The notes below the pieces were generated by a model. That model saw nothing but the letters and a program-made list of their open reading frames with translations, ran no database searches and was not told the DNA's origin. Shown piece after piece: positions 37,171 to 45,018 of a stretch of 64,000 nucleotides of DNA (the first letter of the stretch is position 1; each line of letters starts with the position of its first letter). Source of the stretch: CAYMST01 sp964393115 (GTDB lineage Bacteria > Bacteroidota > Bacteroidia > Cytophagales > Cyclobacteriaceae). The stretch covers positions 1 to 64,000 of the forward strand of contig CAYMST010000002.1 of NCBI GenBank assembly GCA_964393115.1, written 5' to 3'. The position numbers were made by a program, and so were the translations under genes.

Positions 37171-37226
37171 GTCTAGATAATTGGGTAAAAAACAAGGAAA
37201 AAAGACATATCGTATTTGATCGATTA

Positions 37227-37311
37227 AAGGCCATTATGAAAATGGCTTTCTAGATAGGGTATGTCCAAATAGACGGAAAAAACATGCTTTAGTTGACAAG
37301 CATGACTAAAG
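37227..37311 (+). promoter_or_regulatory. Structured leader upstream of the GH65 phosphorylase gene
   Basis: An 8-bp hairpin with one G-U pair spans 37227-37234 and 37242-37249. Two competing stems follow: CATGC/GCATG (37283-37287 with 37300-37304) and CTTTAGT/ACTAAAG (37287-37293 with 37305-37311). The second pair overlaps the first, so they could act as alternatives. They lie 82-166 bases before the phosphorylase ATG in a 222-base gap. No known riboswitch recognised. Confidence 0.35.
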
Positions 37312-37392
37312 AGATAGGTTAAGCGTGAGATTAAAAAAACAATAATAAAACAGATTTAGAACCCGAATTATACTCGATAAACCAGACAAAAA

Positions 37393-39741
37393 ATGATTAG
37401 TTACAACAAAGGAGAAGGTGAGTTCCAAAACTGGATTATAGAAGAAACTGAATTTGATCCTACCCTTCAAGGTAAGTGTGAAACCATCTTTGCCTTGGGC
37501 AACGGTTACCTCGGTACGCGTAGTGCAACTGAAGAAGACTACGTGGGTCAAGTTCGCAACACGTTCGTTGCTGGAACATTTAATAAATGTAACGAAAATG
37601 AAGTAACGGAACTTCCCAACGCTGCAGACGCGCTTGCGATGAGTATTTTGGTAGACGGTATACCATTAAGTTTAAGCCAAGGTTCATACAAAGACTACAG
37701 CAGAACGTTGAACTTAAAAACCGGTGAGCTCAGACGTGAATTCGTTTGGACACATCCGAACGGTAAAGATGCTAAGTTCGTATTCAGCCGATTTGCCTCC
37801 ATGTCGGATTTACACCTCATGGGCTCACGCGTTACGATCACTCCGCTTTCAGAAGAGGTTGAGATCACCATAAAATCTGGAATAAATGGTCAAGTAACCA
37901 ATACGGGAGCTCAACATTTTCAGGAAGGTGAAAAACGGATCTTTGATTCCAGCATCATGCAGATGTTACAAAAAACCACGGAATCTGAAATCAGCTTTGT
38001 GCACAGTAGTGAGCACACCTTCTCAGAAGGCCATAACCTAAGCAGTAGATTTGAACTGGATAGAAGAAAAATATACGCTGTCATAGAAGGCACATTGGTC
38101 GCAAATACCACTACTGAAATCACTAAATTTTCAACAACGCATACAACAAGAGATATTGATCTAGAAGACCAATCTCTGGATCAGATTAGAGAGTTAGCCA
38201 TCACCTCTTTGAGGAGTTCTAGGCAAAAGGGGTATGATAAGCTACTTCAAGATAGTGCTACCGCCTGGGGTAAGTGGTGGAATAGTATGAACATCACCAT
38301 CGAGGGAGATGAAGAAATAAATCAATTGGCCATACGTTTTGCGCAATACCATTTGATTATCATGGCTCCAAGGCATGACGAACGATTTGGCATTGCGGCA
38401 AAAGGTCTTACTGGTGAAGGGTATAAGGGGCATTCCTTTTGGGATACCGAAATCTTTATGCTACCATTTTTCACCTATACATTCCCATTAACAGCAAAGA
38501 AATTACTTAGTTATCGCTATCATACACTTAGCGGAGCACGTAAAAAAGCCGAAGTAAATGGTTATCGCGGTGCCATGTACCCGTGGGAGTCCGCCTGGAA
38601 AGATGATGGAGAGGTGACTCCGGTCTGGGGAGCGGTTGACATTGTCACTGGTGAAGCTACCAAAATCTGGAGCGGCTTTATAGAGCAGCACATCACTTCA
38701 GACGTAGCATTTGCTATCTGGCAGTACTATATGATCAGCGGTGATTTGGACTTCATGAACGACTGTGGGTTCGAAATACTTTTGGATACAGGCATATTTT
38801 GGAGTAGTCGATTAGAATGGTCTGAAGAGGATAAGCTGTATCATATCAATGATGTGGTAGGGCCAGACGAGTACAAAGAACATATAAACGATGATGCCTT
38901 TACCAATTATATGGCTCATTGGTGTATGGGCAATGCACTGAAATATTACGATTTACTAAGCGCAAGTAACCCCGTCTTGCTAGAAAAGCTTAATCATAAG
39001 CTGAATCTAGACACTGAAATACCTGAAATCAAGAAAAGGATTTCCAAGGTATATCTGCCAAAAGAAAATGCTGATAATGTTATTCCTCAGGATAATACCT
39101 ACCTCAGCAAAAAGATTATCGATCTGTCGAAATATAAGCAGCAAACGAAAGTGGGGACCTTGTTTCTAGATTATAATCTGGATCAAGTGAATGAAATACA
39201 GGTATCGAAGCAAGCATCTGTAGTCATGCTCATGTATCTTTTGGAAAATAAGTTTTCTCCTGAAGTAAAGGCTGCCAATTTCAAATATTACGAGCCCAAG
39301 ACATTGCATGATTCATCATTAAGTCTTTCAACTCACGCCATTTTAGCTTCTGACTTACAGAACAAGGAACTTGCTTATGATCTTTTCAAGAAGGCATCTC
39401 AAATCGACTTGGGACCAAATATGAAATCCTCCGATCATGGAATCCACGCCGCTTCTTTAGGCGGTGTCTGGCAGATTATCGTTTGTGGGTTTGCAGGAAT
39501 TAGAATGTTAGGTGGAGAACTACGGATGACACCAAATCTTCCTCCGCAAATTTCCAAACTACAAATCCCAATACACTGGAAAGGAAACCCTTTAAAACTT
39601 ACCGTAGAGCAGGATAATGTGGTTATCCAAAATAACGGTACTGACGATATACAAATGGTCGTATGCGGTGAAGAATTGTCCGTATCAGCCAGTTCAACTT
39701 TTACATTTTCAACCAGCAGCGCAACCGTAGCTATGGCATAA
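37393..39741 (+). CDS. Cytoplasmic GH65 disaccharide phosphorylase (maltose/kojibiose type)
   Basis: The 782-residue protein has no signal peptide and the full GH65 layout: N-terminal beta-sandwich (about 1-270), linker, (alpha/alpha)6 barrel and C-terminal beta sheet. General-acid Glu493 is in Val-Val-Gly-Pro-Asp-Glu-Tyr-Lys-Glu-His. The phosphate-binding loop His682-Gly-Ile-His-Ala-Ala-Ser688-Leu-Gly-Gly is intact, marking a phosphorylase rather than a hydrolase. Products would be beta-glucose-1-phosphate plus the released acceptor. Maltose, trehalose, kojibiose, nigerose and 2-O-alpha-glucosylglycerol are all known GH65 substrates. Which is used here is not readable. It follows the ABC importer and precedes pgmB, which uses its product. 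Confidence 0.9.
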   Translation: MISYNKGEGEFQNWIIEETEFDPTLQGKCETIFALGNGYLGTRSATEEDYVGQVRNTFVAGTFNKCNENEVTELPNAADALAMSILVDGIPLSLSQGSYKDYSRTLNLKTGELRREFVWTHPNGKDAKFVFSRFASMSDLHLMGSRVTITPLSEEVEITIKSGINGQVTNTGAQHFQEGEKRIFDSSIMQMLQKTTESEISFVHSSEHTFSEGHNLSSRFELDRRKIYAVIEGTLVANTTTEITKFSTTHTTRDIDLEDQSLDQIRELAITSLRSSRQKGYDKLLQDSATAWGKWWNSMNITIEGDEEINQLAIRFAQYHLIIMAPRHDERFGIAAKGLTGEGYKGHSFWDTEIFMLPFFTYTFPLTAKKLLSYRYHTLSGARKKAEVNGYRGAMYPWESAWKDDGEVTPVWGAVDIVTGEATKIWSGFIEQHITSDVAFAIWQYYMISGDLDFMNDCGFEILLDTGIFWSSRLEWSEEDKLYHINDVVGPDEYKEHINDDAFTNYMAHWCMGNALKYYDLLSASNPVLLEKLNHKLNLDTEIPEIKKRISKVYLPKENADNVIPQDNTYLSKKIIDLSKYKQQTKVGTLFLDYNLDQVNEIQVSKQASVVMLMYLLENKFSPEVKAANFKYYEPKTLHDSSLSLSTHAILASDLQNKELAYDLFKKASQIDLGPNMKSSDHGIHAASLGGVWQIIVCGFAGIRMLGGELRMTPNLPPQISKLQIPIHWKGNPLKLTVEQDNVVIQNNGTDDIQMVVCGEELSVSASSTFTFSTSSATVAMA

Positions 39742-39867
39742 GTTCAGAATGATCGGGGGTGCTAATATGCACGCCTGGCATTTTGGACCAATATTTTGTA
39801 ACCCGATTAACAAATTATAACCCTTACCAAAGGTCCCCATTGCGCGACCTCTGAACAGAATTTTATT
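39742..39867 (+). other. Structured gap between the GH65 phosphorylase and pgmB genes
   Basis: GTTCAGA (39742-39748) and TCTGAAC (39850-39856) form a perfect 7-bp long-range closing stem, with GGGTGC/GCACGCC-type pairing inside. The folded leader ends about 11 bases before the pgmB ATG. No promoter or known riboswitch recognised. Confidence 0.3.
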
Positions 39868-40539
39868 ATGGCAATTAAAGGATTTATTTTCGATTTGGAT
39901 GGAGTGATTACCGATACGGCCGAGTATCACTACCAAGCATGGAAAGCGCTCGCCGATAACAAAGGGTGGGCATTTGACCGTGAGACTAACGAACAGTTGA
40001 GGGGTATTTCTCGGCTTGATTCTATAGGGGTGATCATGCGTGAAAATGGTGTTTCATTAGATAACACCGAAGTCAAAGCATTAGCTGAGTTAAAAAACGA
40101 TATTTATGTAAAAAGCCTTAATGAGATTACTCCAGATGATTATTTACCGGGGGCTTTACGATTATTACAGGCTTTGAAATCAGGTGGCTATAAAATCGCA
40201 TTAGGCAGCGCGAGTAAGAATTCACAAAAGGTACTGAGCAGACTACAGGCTACTTCGTTCTTTGACGTCGTGGCAGACGGAAACTCTGTTTCCAAAAGTA
40301 AACCCGATCCTGCTGTTTTTTTATTTGCCAGTGATGGGTTAGGACTAGCTCCAGAAGAGTGTGTTGTAGTCGAAGATGCCAAAAGTGGAGTGGACGCCGC
40401 TATTAGTGGTGGCTTCAAAAGTGTTGGTATCGGACCTTACGAGCGCGTAGGCCATGCGGACCTTTGCTTTCCTGATATGTCGTTTACCTCCGTACCCTAC
40501 ATCCTAAATCATTTCGAGGGATCTAACATTACGGTTTAG
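39868..40539 (+). CDS. pgmB: Beta-phosphoglucomutase
   Basis: This 223-residue HAD-superfamily enzyme converts beta-glucose-1-phosphate to glucose-6-phosphate through a glucose-1,6-bisphosphate intermediate. Catalytic nucleophile and acid/base Asp9 and Asp11 are in Phe-Asp-Leu-Asp-Gly-Val-Ile-Thr-Asp-Thr-Ala (8-18). The Beta-PGM cap motif Leu-Arg-Gly-Ile-Ser-Arg-Leu-Asp-Ser near 45-53, Leu-Gly-Ser-Ala-Ser-Lys-Asn near 111-117, the conserved Lys of Ser-Lys-Pro-Asp-Pro (about 144) and Val-Val-Glu-Asp-Ala-Lys-Ser-Gly near 169 all match. It pairs with the upstream GH65 phosphorylase. Confidence 0.96.
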   Translation: MAIKGFIFDLDGVITDTAEYHYQAWKALADNKGWAFDRETNEQLRGISRLDSIGVIMRENGVSLDNTEVKALAELKNDIYVKSLNEITPDDYLPGALRLLQALKSGGYKIALGSASKNSQKVLSRLQATSFFDVVADGNSVSKSKPDPAVFLFASDGLGLAPEECVVVEDAKSGVDAAISGGFKSVGIGPYERVGHADLCFPDMSFTSVPYILNHFEGSNITV

Positions 40540-40709
40540 TTATCAGCCTAGCTGAAATCCATACATAGAGATTGGATAATCTACTACTCATCGGTCTTAA
40601 TTGGCTTCACAAAGTGAATTGCTTCTTATAACCCAGCGAGTAAATAAGTATCAAAAAATTTTAATCATGTGATATAGTTGTTCGAATTTTGCTAATTGTT
40701 AAAGGTCAT

Positions 40710-40731
40710 TTTCCCGTGGAAACGCGGGAAA
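40710..40731. terminator. 9-bp hairpin with GAAA tetraloop
   Basis: TTTCCCGTG (40710-40718) pairs with CGCGGGAAA (40723-40731), with one G-U pair, closing a GAAA tetraloop. The palindrome AAGGGCCCTT follows at 40730-40739. It sits between the convergent pgmB and the 228-residue membrane-protein gene. It is terminator-like, but no clear T run follows on either strand. Confidence 0.45.
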
Positions 40732-40774
40732 GGGCCCTTAATTCTATTAGAAAGGCTTCAAACAAAACTTATGC

Positions 40775-41461
40775 TCATGAAGAAGTCTGATCTTCGTTCA
40801 TGCTGTCATAGATATGTTGCTTATAAAACGTCATACTCAAGATCTCTGACTCGGCAACAACTACCGTCACCAATGCTGCTTCTTTCTTTTCACGCAACGA
40901 ATATAAGTTGAGGTTGTAATCCTTAATCAAACATACATCAAATGTCTCCGTGCGATATCCGCTGTAAAATAGTATTATACGTATAAAGGAAGACTCTGGA
41001 TGGGGCTCACGCAATTCAGCAATTAACCCCACATAGACCTTTCCATTTTTTAGTGTGATCATCACTATTTCCCCGAATAGATAGCTCTCGAGAAAATCAA
41101 TCTGTAGGGCATTTCCAGTCTTTCGTATCATCTCAGATAAGAACCAGTTCTCCTCGCTTTTCTTTACATAATTAAATATGGTCGTGTGCGTAATGGCTAT
41201 CAGAAAAGCTAATATCGAAGGCAGTAAATAGGGTATATCCAACGAGTTGGTTGTAAGAACCTCATTTACTTCGGTATCCCAGAGAAACATAGCAGCGCGC
41301 CAAATAATAAAGCTAGCAGAAAAATAAATGAAGCTTACAAGAAGTGAATCAAAAATAAGTCGCTGACGATCAATTCTTTTGTAGAAGTGCTTCCACTTAA
41401 TCGATTTTGATAAAAAATAATATCCTCCTAAAAGCGGCAAAAGGAGAATACTCCAACTCAT
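40775..41461 (-). CDS. Unknown two-to-four-pass membrane protein
   Basis: No family recognised. The 228-residue product begins with a hydrophobic helix (about 2-17). Two more lie at about 40-57 (Phe-Asp-Ser-Leu-Leu-Val-Ser-Phe-Ile-Tyr-Phe) and 79-97 (Leu-Leu-Pro-Ser-Ile-Leu-Ala-Phe-Leu-Ile-Ala). The C-terminal half is soluble, with a beta-rich stretch, Val-Met-Ile-Thr-Leu-Lys-Asn-Gly-Lys-Val-Tyr-Val-Gly (about 134-146), that resembles a small SH3-like or Sm-like barrel. The start overlaps the stop of the 74-codon frame upstream by four bases, so the two are probably one operon. Confidence 0.7.
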   Translation of the reverse strand: MSWSILLLPLLGGYYFLSKSIKWKHFYKRIDRQRLIFDSLLVSFIYFSASFIIWRAAMFLWDTEVNEVLTTNSLDIPYLLPSILAFLIAITHTTIFNYVKKSEENWFLSEMIRKTGNALQIDFLESYLFGEIVMITLKNGKVYVGLIAELREPHPESSFIRIILFYSGYRTETFDVCLIKDYNLNLYSLREKKEAALVTVVVAESEILSMTFYKQHIYDSMNEDQTSS

Positions 41462-41682
41462 TTTTTATTGAGTTGAGAAACGGGCTTGAGTGTTTTTACG
41501 AGTTCTTCAAATTGCTTAGACTTGATAAGTTCCTCTTTGTCTGTTGTAAAAGTGCCCGATTTGGTAATTTTAAATTTCTTTTGGTTAACTACTTCTCGAT
41601 TTATTTCCATAATACTATCTCTTAACACAATCACCAAAGACTTTGTTAGAAACAAAATAGGAAAAAAATTCTTACTTCTCAT
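41458..41682 (-). CDS. Small hypothetical protein coupled to the membrane-protein gene
   Basis: The frame encodes 74 residues, or 50 from the inner ATG at 41610 (Met-Glu-Ile-Asn-Arg-Glu-Val-Val). The 50-residue form is hydrophilic and Lys/Glu-rich and looks like a soluble small protein. The extra 24 N-terminal residues are hydrophobic but less regular. The four-base overlap (ATGA) with the following gene supports real translation. No family recognised. Confidence 0.5.
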   Translation of the reverse strand: MRSKNFFPILFLTKSLVIVLRDSIMEINREVVNQKKFKITKSGTFTTDKEELIKSKQFEELVKTLKPVSQLNKK

Positions 41683-41720
41683 ACTTTTTGGACCAGAAAA
41701 CCACCGCTATAGATAAAAAC

Positions 41721-41765
41721 TGACCATAATCATGTTTTAGTATACATGGTCATGATATTTATGGT
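41721..41765. repeat. Overlapping inverted repeats
   Basis: TGACCAT (41721-41727) pairs with ATGGTCA (41746-41752), and ACCATAA (41723-41729) pairs with TTATGGT (41759-41765), so one left arm has two alternative partners. They lie about 40-85 bases upstream of the 74-codon frame. Function unknown. Confidence 0.35.
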
Positions 41766-41897
41766 AATATTCTAATAGATGCTTAGAAGTCGAGGGGTTT
41801 CCATGATACCAAAGTCTTATTGTTAGTTATCAAGCTACTTGATTTCTCGTCTGGCAGATTTCAGCTAAATAGACGACATGAAAATCCAAATCTCCAC

Positions 41898-42365
41898 TTA
41901 CGAGATGACCTTTTGCTTGGCAAGAAAGTCTGAGATGGTACGCACTTGTATATCTAAGCTTTTAAGCCTTCTAATACTATAAATCAGACTTCTTTTCTTC
42001 CCGTCAGTAAGCTGGTCAAATAACTTCTTTGATTGGGGCTCTTGCTCTAAAAACACACTTAGCACTTCTGGCACTTCAACACCTAGTTGATCTGGATCAA
42101 TATCTATTTTAAAACTTACCACATCACCAAGTTGTTTGCTTATCTGGTCAAGGTATTTAGTCGCGACAATGATATAGAAGTTACCATCACCTAAGTGATT
42201 AAGTCCGCAACGGTAAGATATGGAGTCATCTATTGAACAAATGAGCCTGGTAGTCTTTTTCTTCGCAAACTGGTTCACCACTTCAGCATCAATTTTTAAA
42301 TAGAAGTATCCTCCCTTACGCTTTTCTAGTTGCCTGATGATTTGTTTTCCGCTGTATGTCTCCAA
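41898..42365 (-). CDS. DUF1905 / YdeI-OmdA family protein
   Basis: The 155-residue protein has a beta-barrel-like DUF1905 segment (about 15-95, with Gly-Asp-Val-Val-Ser-Phe-Lys-Ile-Asp-Ile-Asp-Pro-Asp and Glu-Val-Pro-Glu-Val-Leu). A helical bacteriocin-protection YdeI/OmpD-associated-like tail follows (about 105-150: Phe-Asp-Gln-Leu-Thr-Asp-Gly-Lys-Lys-Arg-Ser-Leu-Ile-Tyr-Ser-Ile). The combination is common in Bacteroidota and the function is unclear. It appears cytoplasmic and monocistronic. Confidence 0.78.
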   Translation of the reverse strand: METYSGKQIIRQLEKRKGGYFYLKIDAEVVNQFAKKKTTRLICSIDDSISYRCGLNHLGDGNFYIIVATKYLDQISKQLGDVVSFKIDIDPDQLGVEVPEVLSVFLEQEPQSKKLFDQLTDGKKRSLIYSIRRLKSLDIQVRTISDFLAKQKVIS

Positions 42366-42501
42366 AAGGCCTTTTACACTAATAACTCATAAGAACCGTC
42401 TCTTGTTTAATAGAAGTATTTGTTAAACCCTTTGAAGATGAGCGAAGTACCAGTTGTATATTTTATTAGTGATACCATTCTGAGAAAATTTGTGCCAATA
42501 A

Positions 42502-44022
42502 TCAATAAGTCTCTCCTGTCTTCTCTATCAATCGGTTAAGCCGCTTTTCCTCAGTCGACCATTCTAAAACATGCCTAGGATACAAGCTACTTATGGCATC
42601 TCGCTCGGCCACCAGGTGTTGATTATCCCAGGATTCACCATGGAAATTATAGAATGTTTGTTTTCTTAACCGGTCGATTTGTGTCCAGACCGCATCAATA
42701 GCTCGAATATATCTGCCATACGTTATGGATGAATCCACATCTAAAACAATTAGATAATTCGGTGCATATTTTCCAATATGGTCGTTGACCTTTCTTTCCA
42801 GTGCAAGGAAGTCAACTTTATGTCCATCTAATACAAGATTATCTTGATTTACCTTGACGGTCATTCGATTTGCATCTTCTAATAATCCATGGCGATACAT
42901 CGTGGACTCTGATAACTTTATTCTTTTTCCCTTAAGATTAAGCTGCTCAGCGGAATCCAAAAAGTCAACAAACTGCTGATAGTATATCGGTAGTATCATC
43001 TGAATACCAGAATACTTAAATGAAGGATAGTCAGGTGGACATTTGGAAAACTTCCTTCCCGTTGAAAATTGAATTTTTCTTAAACCCGTTTTTCTCGAAG
43101 CATCTAGAAGGTGATATACATAACTCATTGAAATCCCTGCGTCAATATGAAGGTTAAGACTTAGTCGCCATTGTTGAAATCTCGAGAAATTCCTTTTTTC
43201 ATGAACAAGAGCATCTCGAAAGTGCTCTAGTTTTACTCGATTTGCTGGTTTCTGAATGAAAATTACTGGTTCATATGGTTCGGTAGTATCCTTGGCAACA
43301 TAGATATTGATCGCCATAGATCTGTCTATTCTTTCATGACTTTGGCTTAAGGGAGCTCTTAGCTCAAATGTCTTGTGAATGGTATTTGTCTTGCTATTCA
43401 TTACTTGTTCGTCGGCAAAATTTTTAAAAGCAAAGCCAAAACTCATGACTAAAAAGATTGACAAGATCTTTAAGAACCAAAACCATTTATTGCCTTTGAT
43501 TAGTCTTCGAAGATCCGACCAGGTGCTGGAAAACAGAACTAAAGGGAGCAGGATAAATAGTAGTGATATTTCCTTTAAAAAGTCAATATCATATTGCATC
43601 GCGAAATTTAGATACCAAATACCAAGTATGCCTCCAAGTCGCCCAAAGCCATATAAAAAGCTCCACATTAGGAAGGCTTGATTGTTTATGGCGCCTCTTA
43701 CCAAAGATTTGGTGTGCCTATTGCGGGTAGCATCGAAATCCCGCAATACAAATCTGGTGGAAGTCATTAACCCGAGCGCAGCACTTATTGCCGCATAAAA
43801 AACATTGTGGAGGTAACTTTCGATTGGAGAAAGATCAAGAAAAACACCGTCCCCCATATAATTCATGAAGAAGCCAAAGCTATTTCTTATTAGCTGAAAG
43901 AAAGCGTAGTAGATGTACGCAGATAAGGTCCATAGTATAAGTCCAGCAAGATAGTTGATCGACTCAACTGCCGTTCTTTCGGTCAAAAAACCATTTTTAA
44001 GCGCTATTAATAATAAGTTCAA
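42502..44022 (-). CDS. Polytopic membrane protein with two ExbD/TolR-like domains
   Basis: The 506-residue protein has about five transmembrane helices in its first 200 residues (approximately 27-46, 73-93, 115-140, 151-168, 180-199). Two segments follow that look like ExbD/TolR periplasmic domains. The first (about 240-330) contains Leu-His-Ile-Asp-Ala-Gly-Ile-Ser-Met-Ser-Tyr-Val-Tyr-His-Leu-Leu-Asp-Ala and Gly-Leu-Arg-Lys-Ile-Gln-Phe-Ser-Thr. The second (about 400-475) contains Leu-Val-Leu-Asp-Gly-His ... Leu-Ile-Val-Leu-Asp-Val-Asp-Ser-Ser-Ile-Thr-Tyr-Gly-Arg-Tyr. ExbD normally has one anchor and one such domain. No ExbB is adjacent, and the proton-binding anchor Asp of ExbD is not evident. 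The domain call is by eye. Confidence 0.6.
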   Translation of the reverse strand: MNLLLIALKNGFLTERTAVESINYLAGLILWTLSAYIYYAFFQLIRNSFGFFMNYMGDGVFLDLSPIESYLHNVFYAAISAALGLMTSTRFVLRDFDATRNRHTKSLVRGAINNQAFLMWSFLYGFGRLGGILGIWYLNFAMQYDIDFLKEISLLFILLPLVLFSSTWSDLRRLIKGNKWFWFLKILSIFLVMSFGFAFKNFADEQVMNSKTNTIHKTFELRAPLSQSHERIDRSMAINIYVAKDTTEPYEPVIFIQKPANRVKLEHFRDALVHEKRNFSRFQQWRLSLNLHIDAGISMSYVYHLLDASRKTGLRKIQFSTGRKFSKCPPDYPSFKYSGIQMILPIYYQQFVDFLDSAEQLNLKGKRIKLSESTMYRHGLLEDANRMTVKVNQDNLVLDGHKVDFLALERKVNDHIGKYAPNYLIVLDVDSSITYGRYIRAIDAVWTQIDRLRKQTFYNFHGESWDNQHLVAERDAISSLYPRHVLEWSTEEKRLNRLIEKTGETY

Positions 44023-44037
44023 AGTAATTAACGATCT

Positions 44038-44102
44038 CCACTGTCAACCCAAGAAGGGTATAATGGTATCCCAACTTATTTACGATCCGCCACCGACAGT
44101 GG
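44038..44102. repeat. Inverted repeat upstream of the ExbD-like gene
   Basis: CCACTGTC (44038-44045) and GACAGTGG (44095-44102) are exact inverse copies. An inner imperfect stem, GGGTATA / TATCCC, lies at about 44056-44072. The region lies 16-80 bases before the gene's start codon and may be an operator, leader structure or small repeat element. Confidence 0.4.
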
Positions 44103-44288
44103 TTGTCTCCAATTAAACCTTAAGTAAGAGTATCAGAAACTGGCTGAACAGCTCCCGTGAAGTTGCAAAAAGCTCTTGTCTTAATTCACCACTTTCCAAA
44201 AATGAAAAATATGCAATAGAATTTATAGCATCTAATTCATTGTCCAGCTCCAGATGTTTTGAACCGGAGAAATTTGCTTCCGCGTATA

Positions 44289-44888
44289 TCAATTCTTACT
44301 GTAAACCTCAGACATCCTTTGTGTTAACCTTTCAGGGCTATTAGTATAAATAGCTGGGCTTTCTGATAATACAATGAGCTTTACTGCCTCATCAAAAGAC
44401 AGGCCCTGAATCGGCTTTTGCTTATACTTGACGGAAAGAAGGGATAAATTAGGTCCATTAATAAAGTCAAAGCATTTACGTTCAGTAGTGGCTTGTTCAA
44501 GTGCGTGGCCTAAAAGCAACCAGGAGAAACTATGGTATCCTGCAGGAAACCTATTTTCGAAACGTTCAGCAGCATTCACGCAGAAACACTGTCTTCCTTT
44601 CATAAGCTCTTCCTTATTACCCGATATCAAATACCAAAGCACCTTATTTTCCATATCAGAGATTTGAAGATTTAAATGACCCGGATACACGAATTCGTAA
44701 GCTTCGTAGATGTTCTTTGGAAGGCTTTCTGTGTCTTCCATTTTATTTGCAAAACCTTCAATTTCTGAATCCGAGTAATAGTCTTTCCATTTCGTGGCTG
44801 TACAATGTTTCAACCAGAAAAACACCCCCGTTCCTGCTAGGAAGAAAAGGACTATGGTGATGAATAGCAACTTGATAACTTTTTTCAT
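44289..44888 (-). CDS. Membrane-anchored degenerate GT51 (transglycosylase)-like protein
   Basis: The 199-residue product has one N-terminal transmembrane helix (about 6-26). The C-terminal half resembles the last part of the GT51 peptidoglycan glycosyltransferase domain of class A penicillin-binding proteins: Leu-Gly-His-Ala-Leu-Glu, a Phe-Asp-Phe-Ile-Asn-Gly segment like the usual Tyr-Leu-Asn, and Leu-Ser-Phe-Asp-Glu-Ala-Val-Lys-Leu-Ile-Val-Leu-Ser-Glu-Ser-Pro-Ala-Ile-Tyr (about 165-183). The catalytic Glu-Asp-x-x-Phe-x-x-His and the Thr-Gln-Gln motif are not found, so it is probably not an active polymerase. The similarity is by eye and could be incidental. Confidence 0.5.
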   Translation of the reverse strand: MKKVIKLLFITIVLFFLAGTGVFFWLKHCTATKWKDYYSDSEIEGFANKMEDTESLPKNIYEAYEFVYPGHLNLQISDMENKVLWYLISGNKEELMKGRQCFCVNAAERFENRFPAGYHSFSWLLLGHALEQATTERKCFDFINGPNLSLLSVKYKQKPIQGLSFDEAVKLIVLSESPAIYTNSPERLTQRMSEVYSKN

Positions 44889-45018
44889 CTCACTCAGGCT
44901 TACCGGGTATTATCTATGAAATTCACTTTTGGGTTCACTGCTATAACCATACGTATATCTTTAGTGATCATGGTTAGTTACTTGTGCAACCTTAGTCATC
45001 AAGTTTTCACCTCGATTC

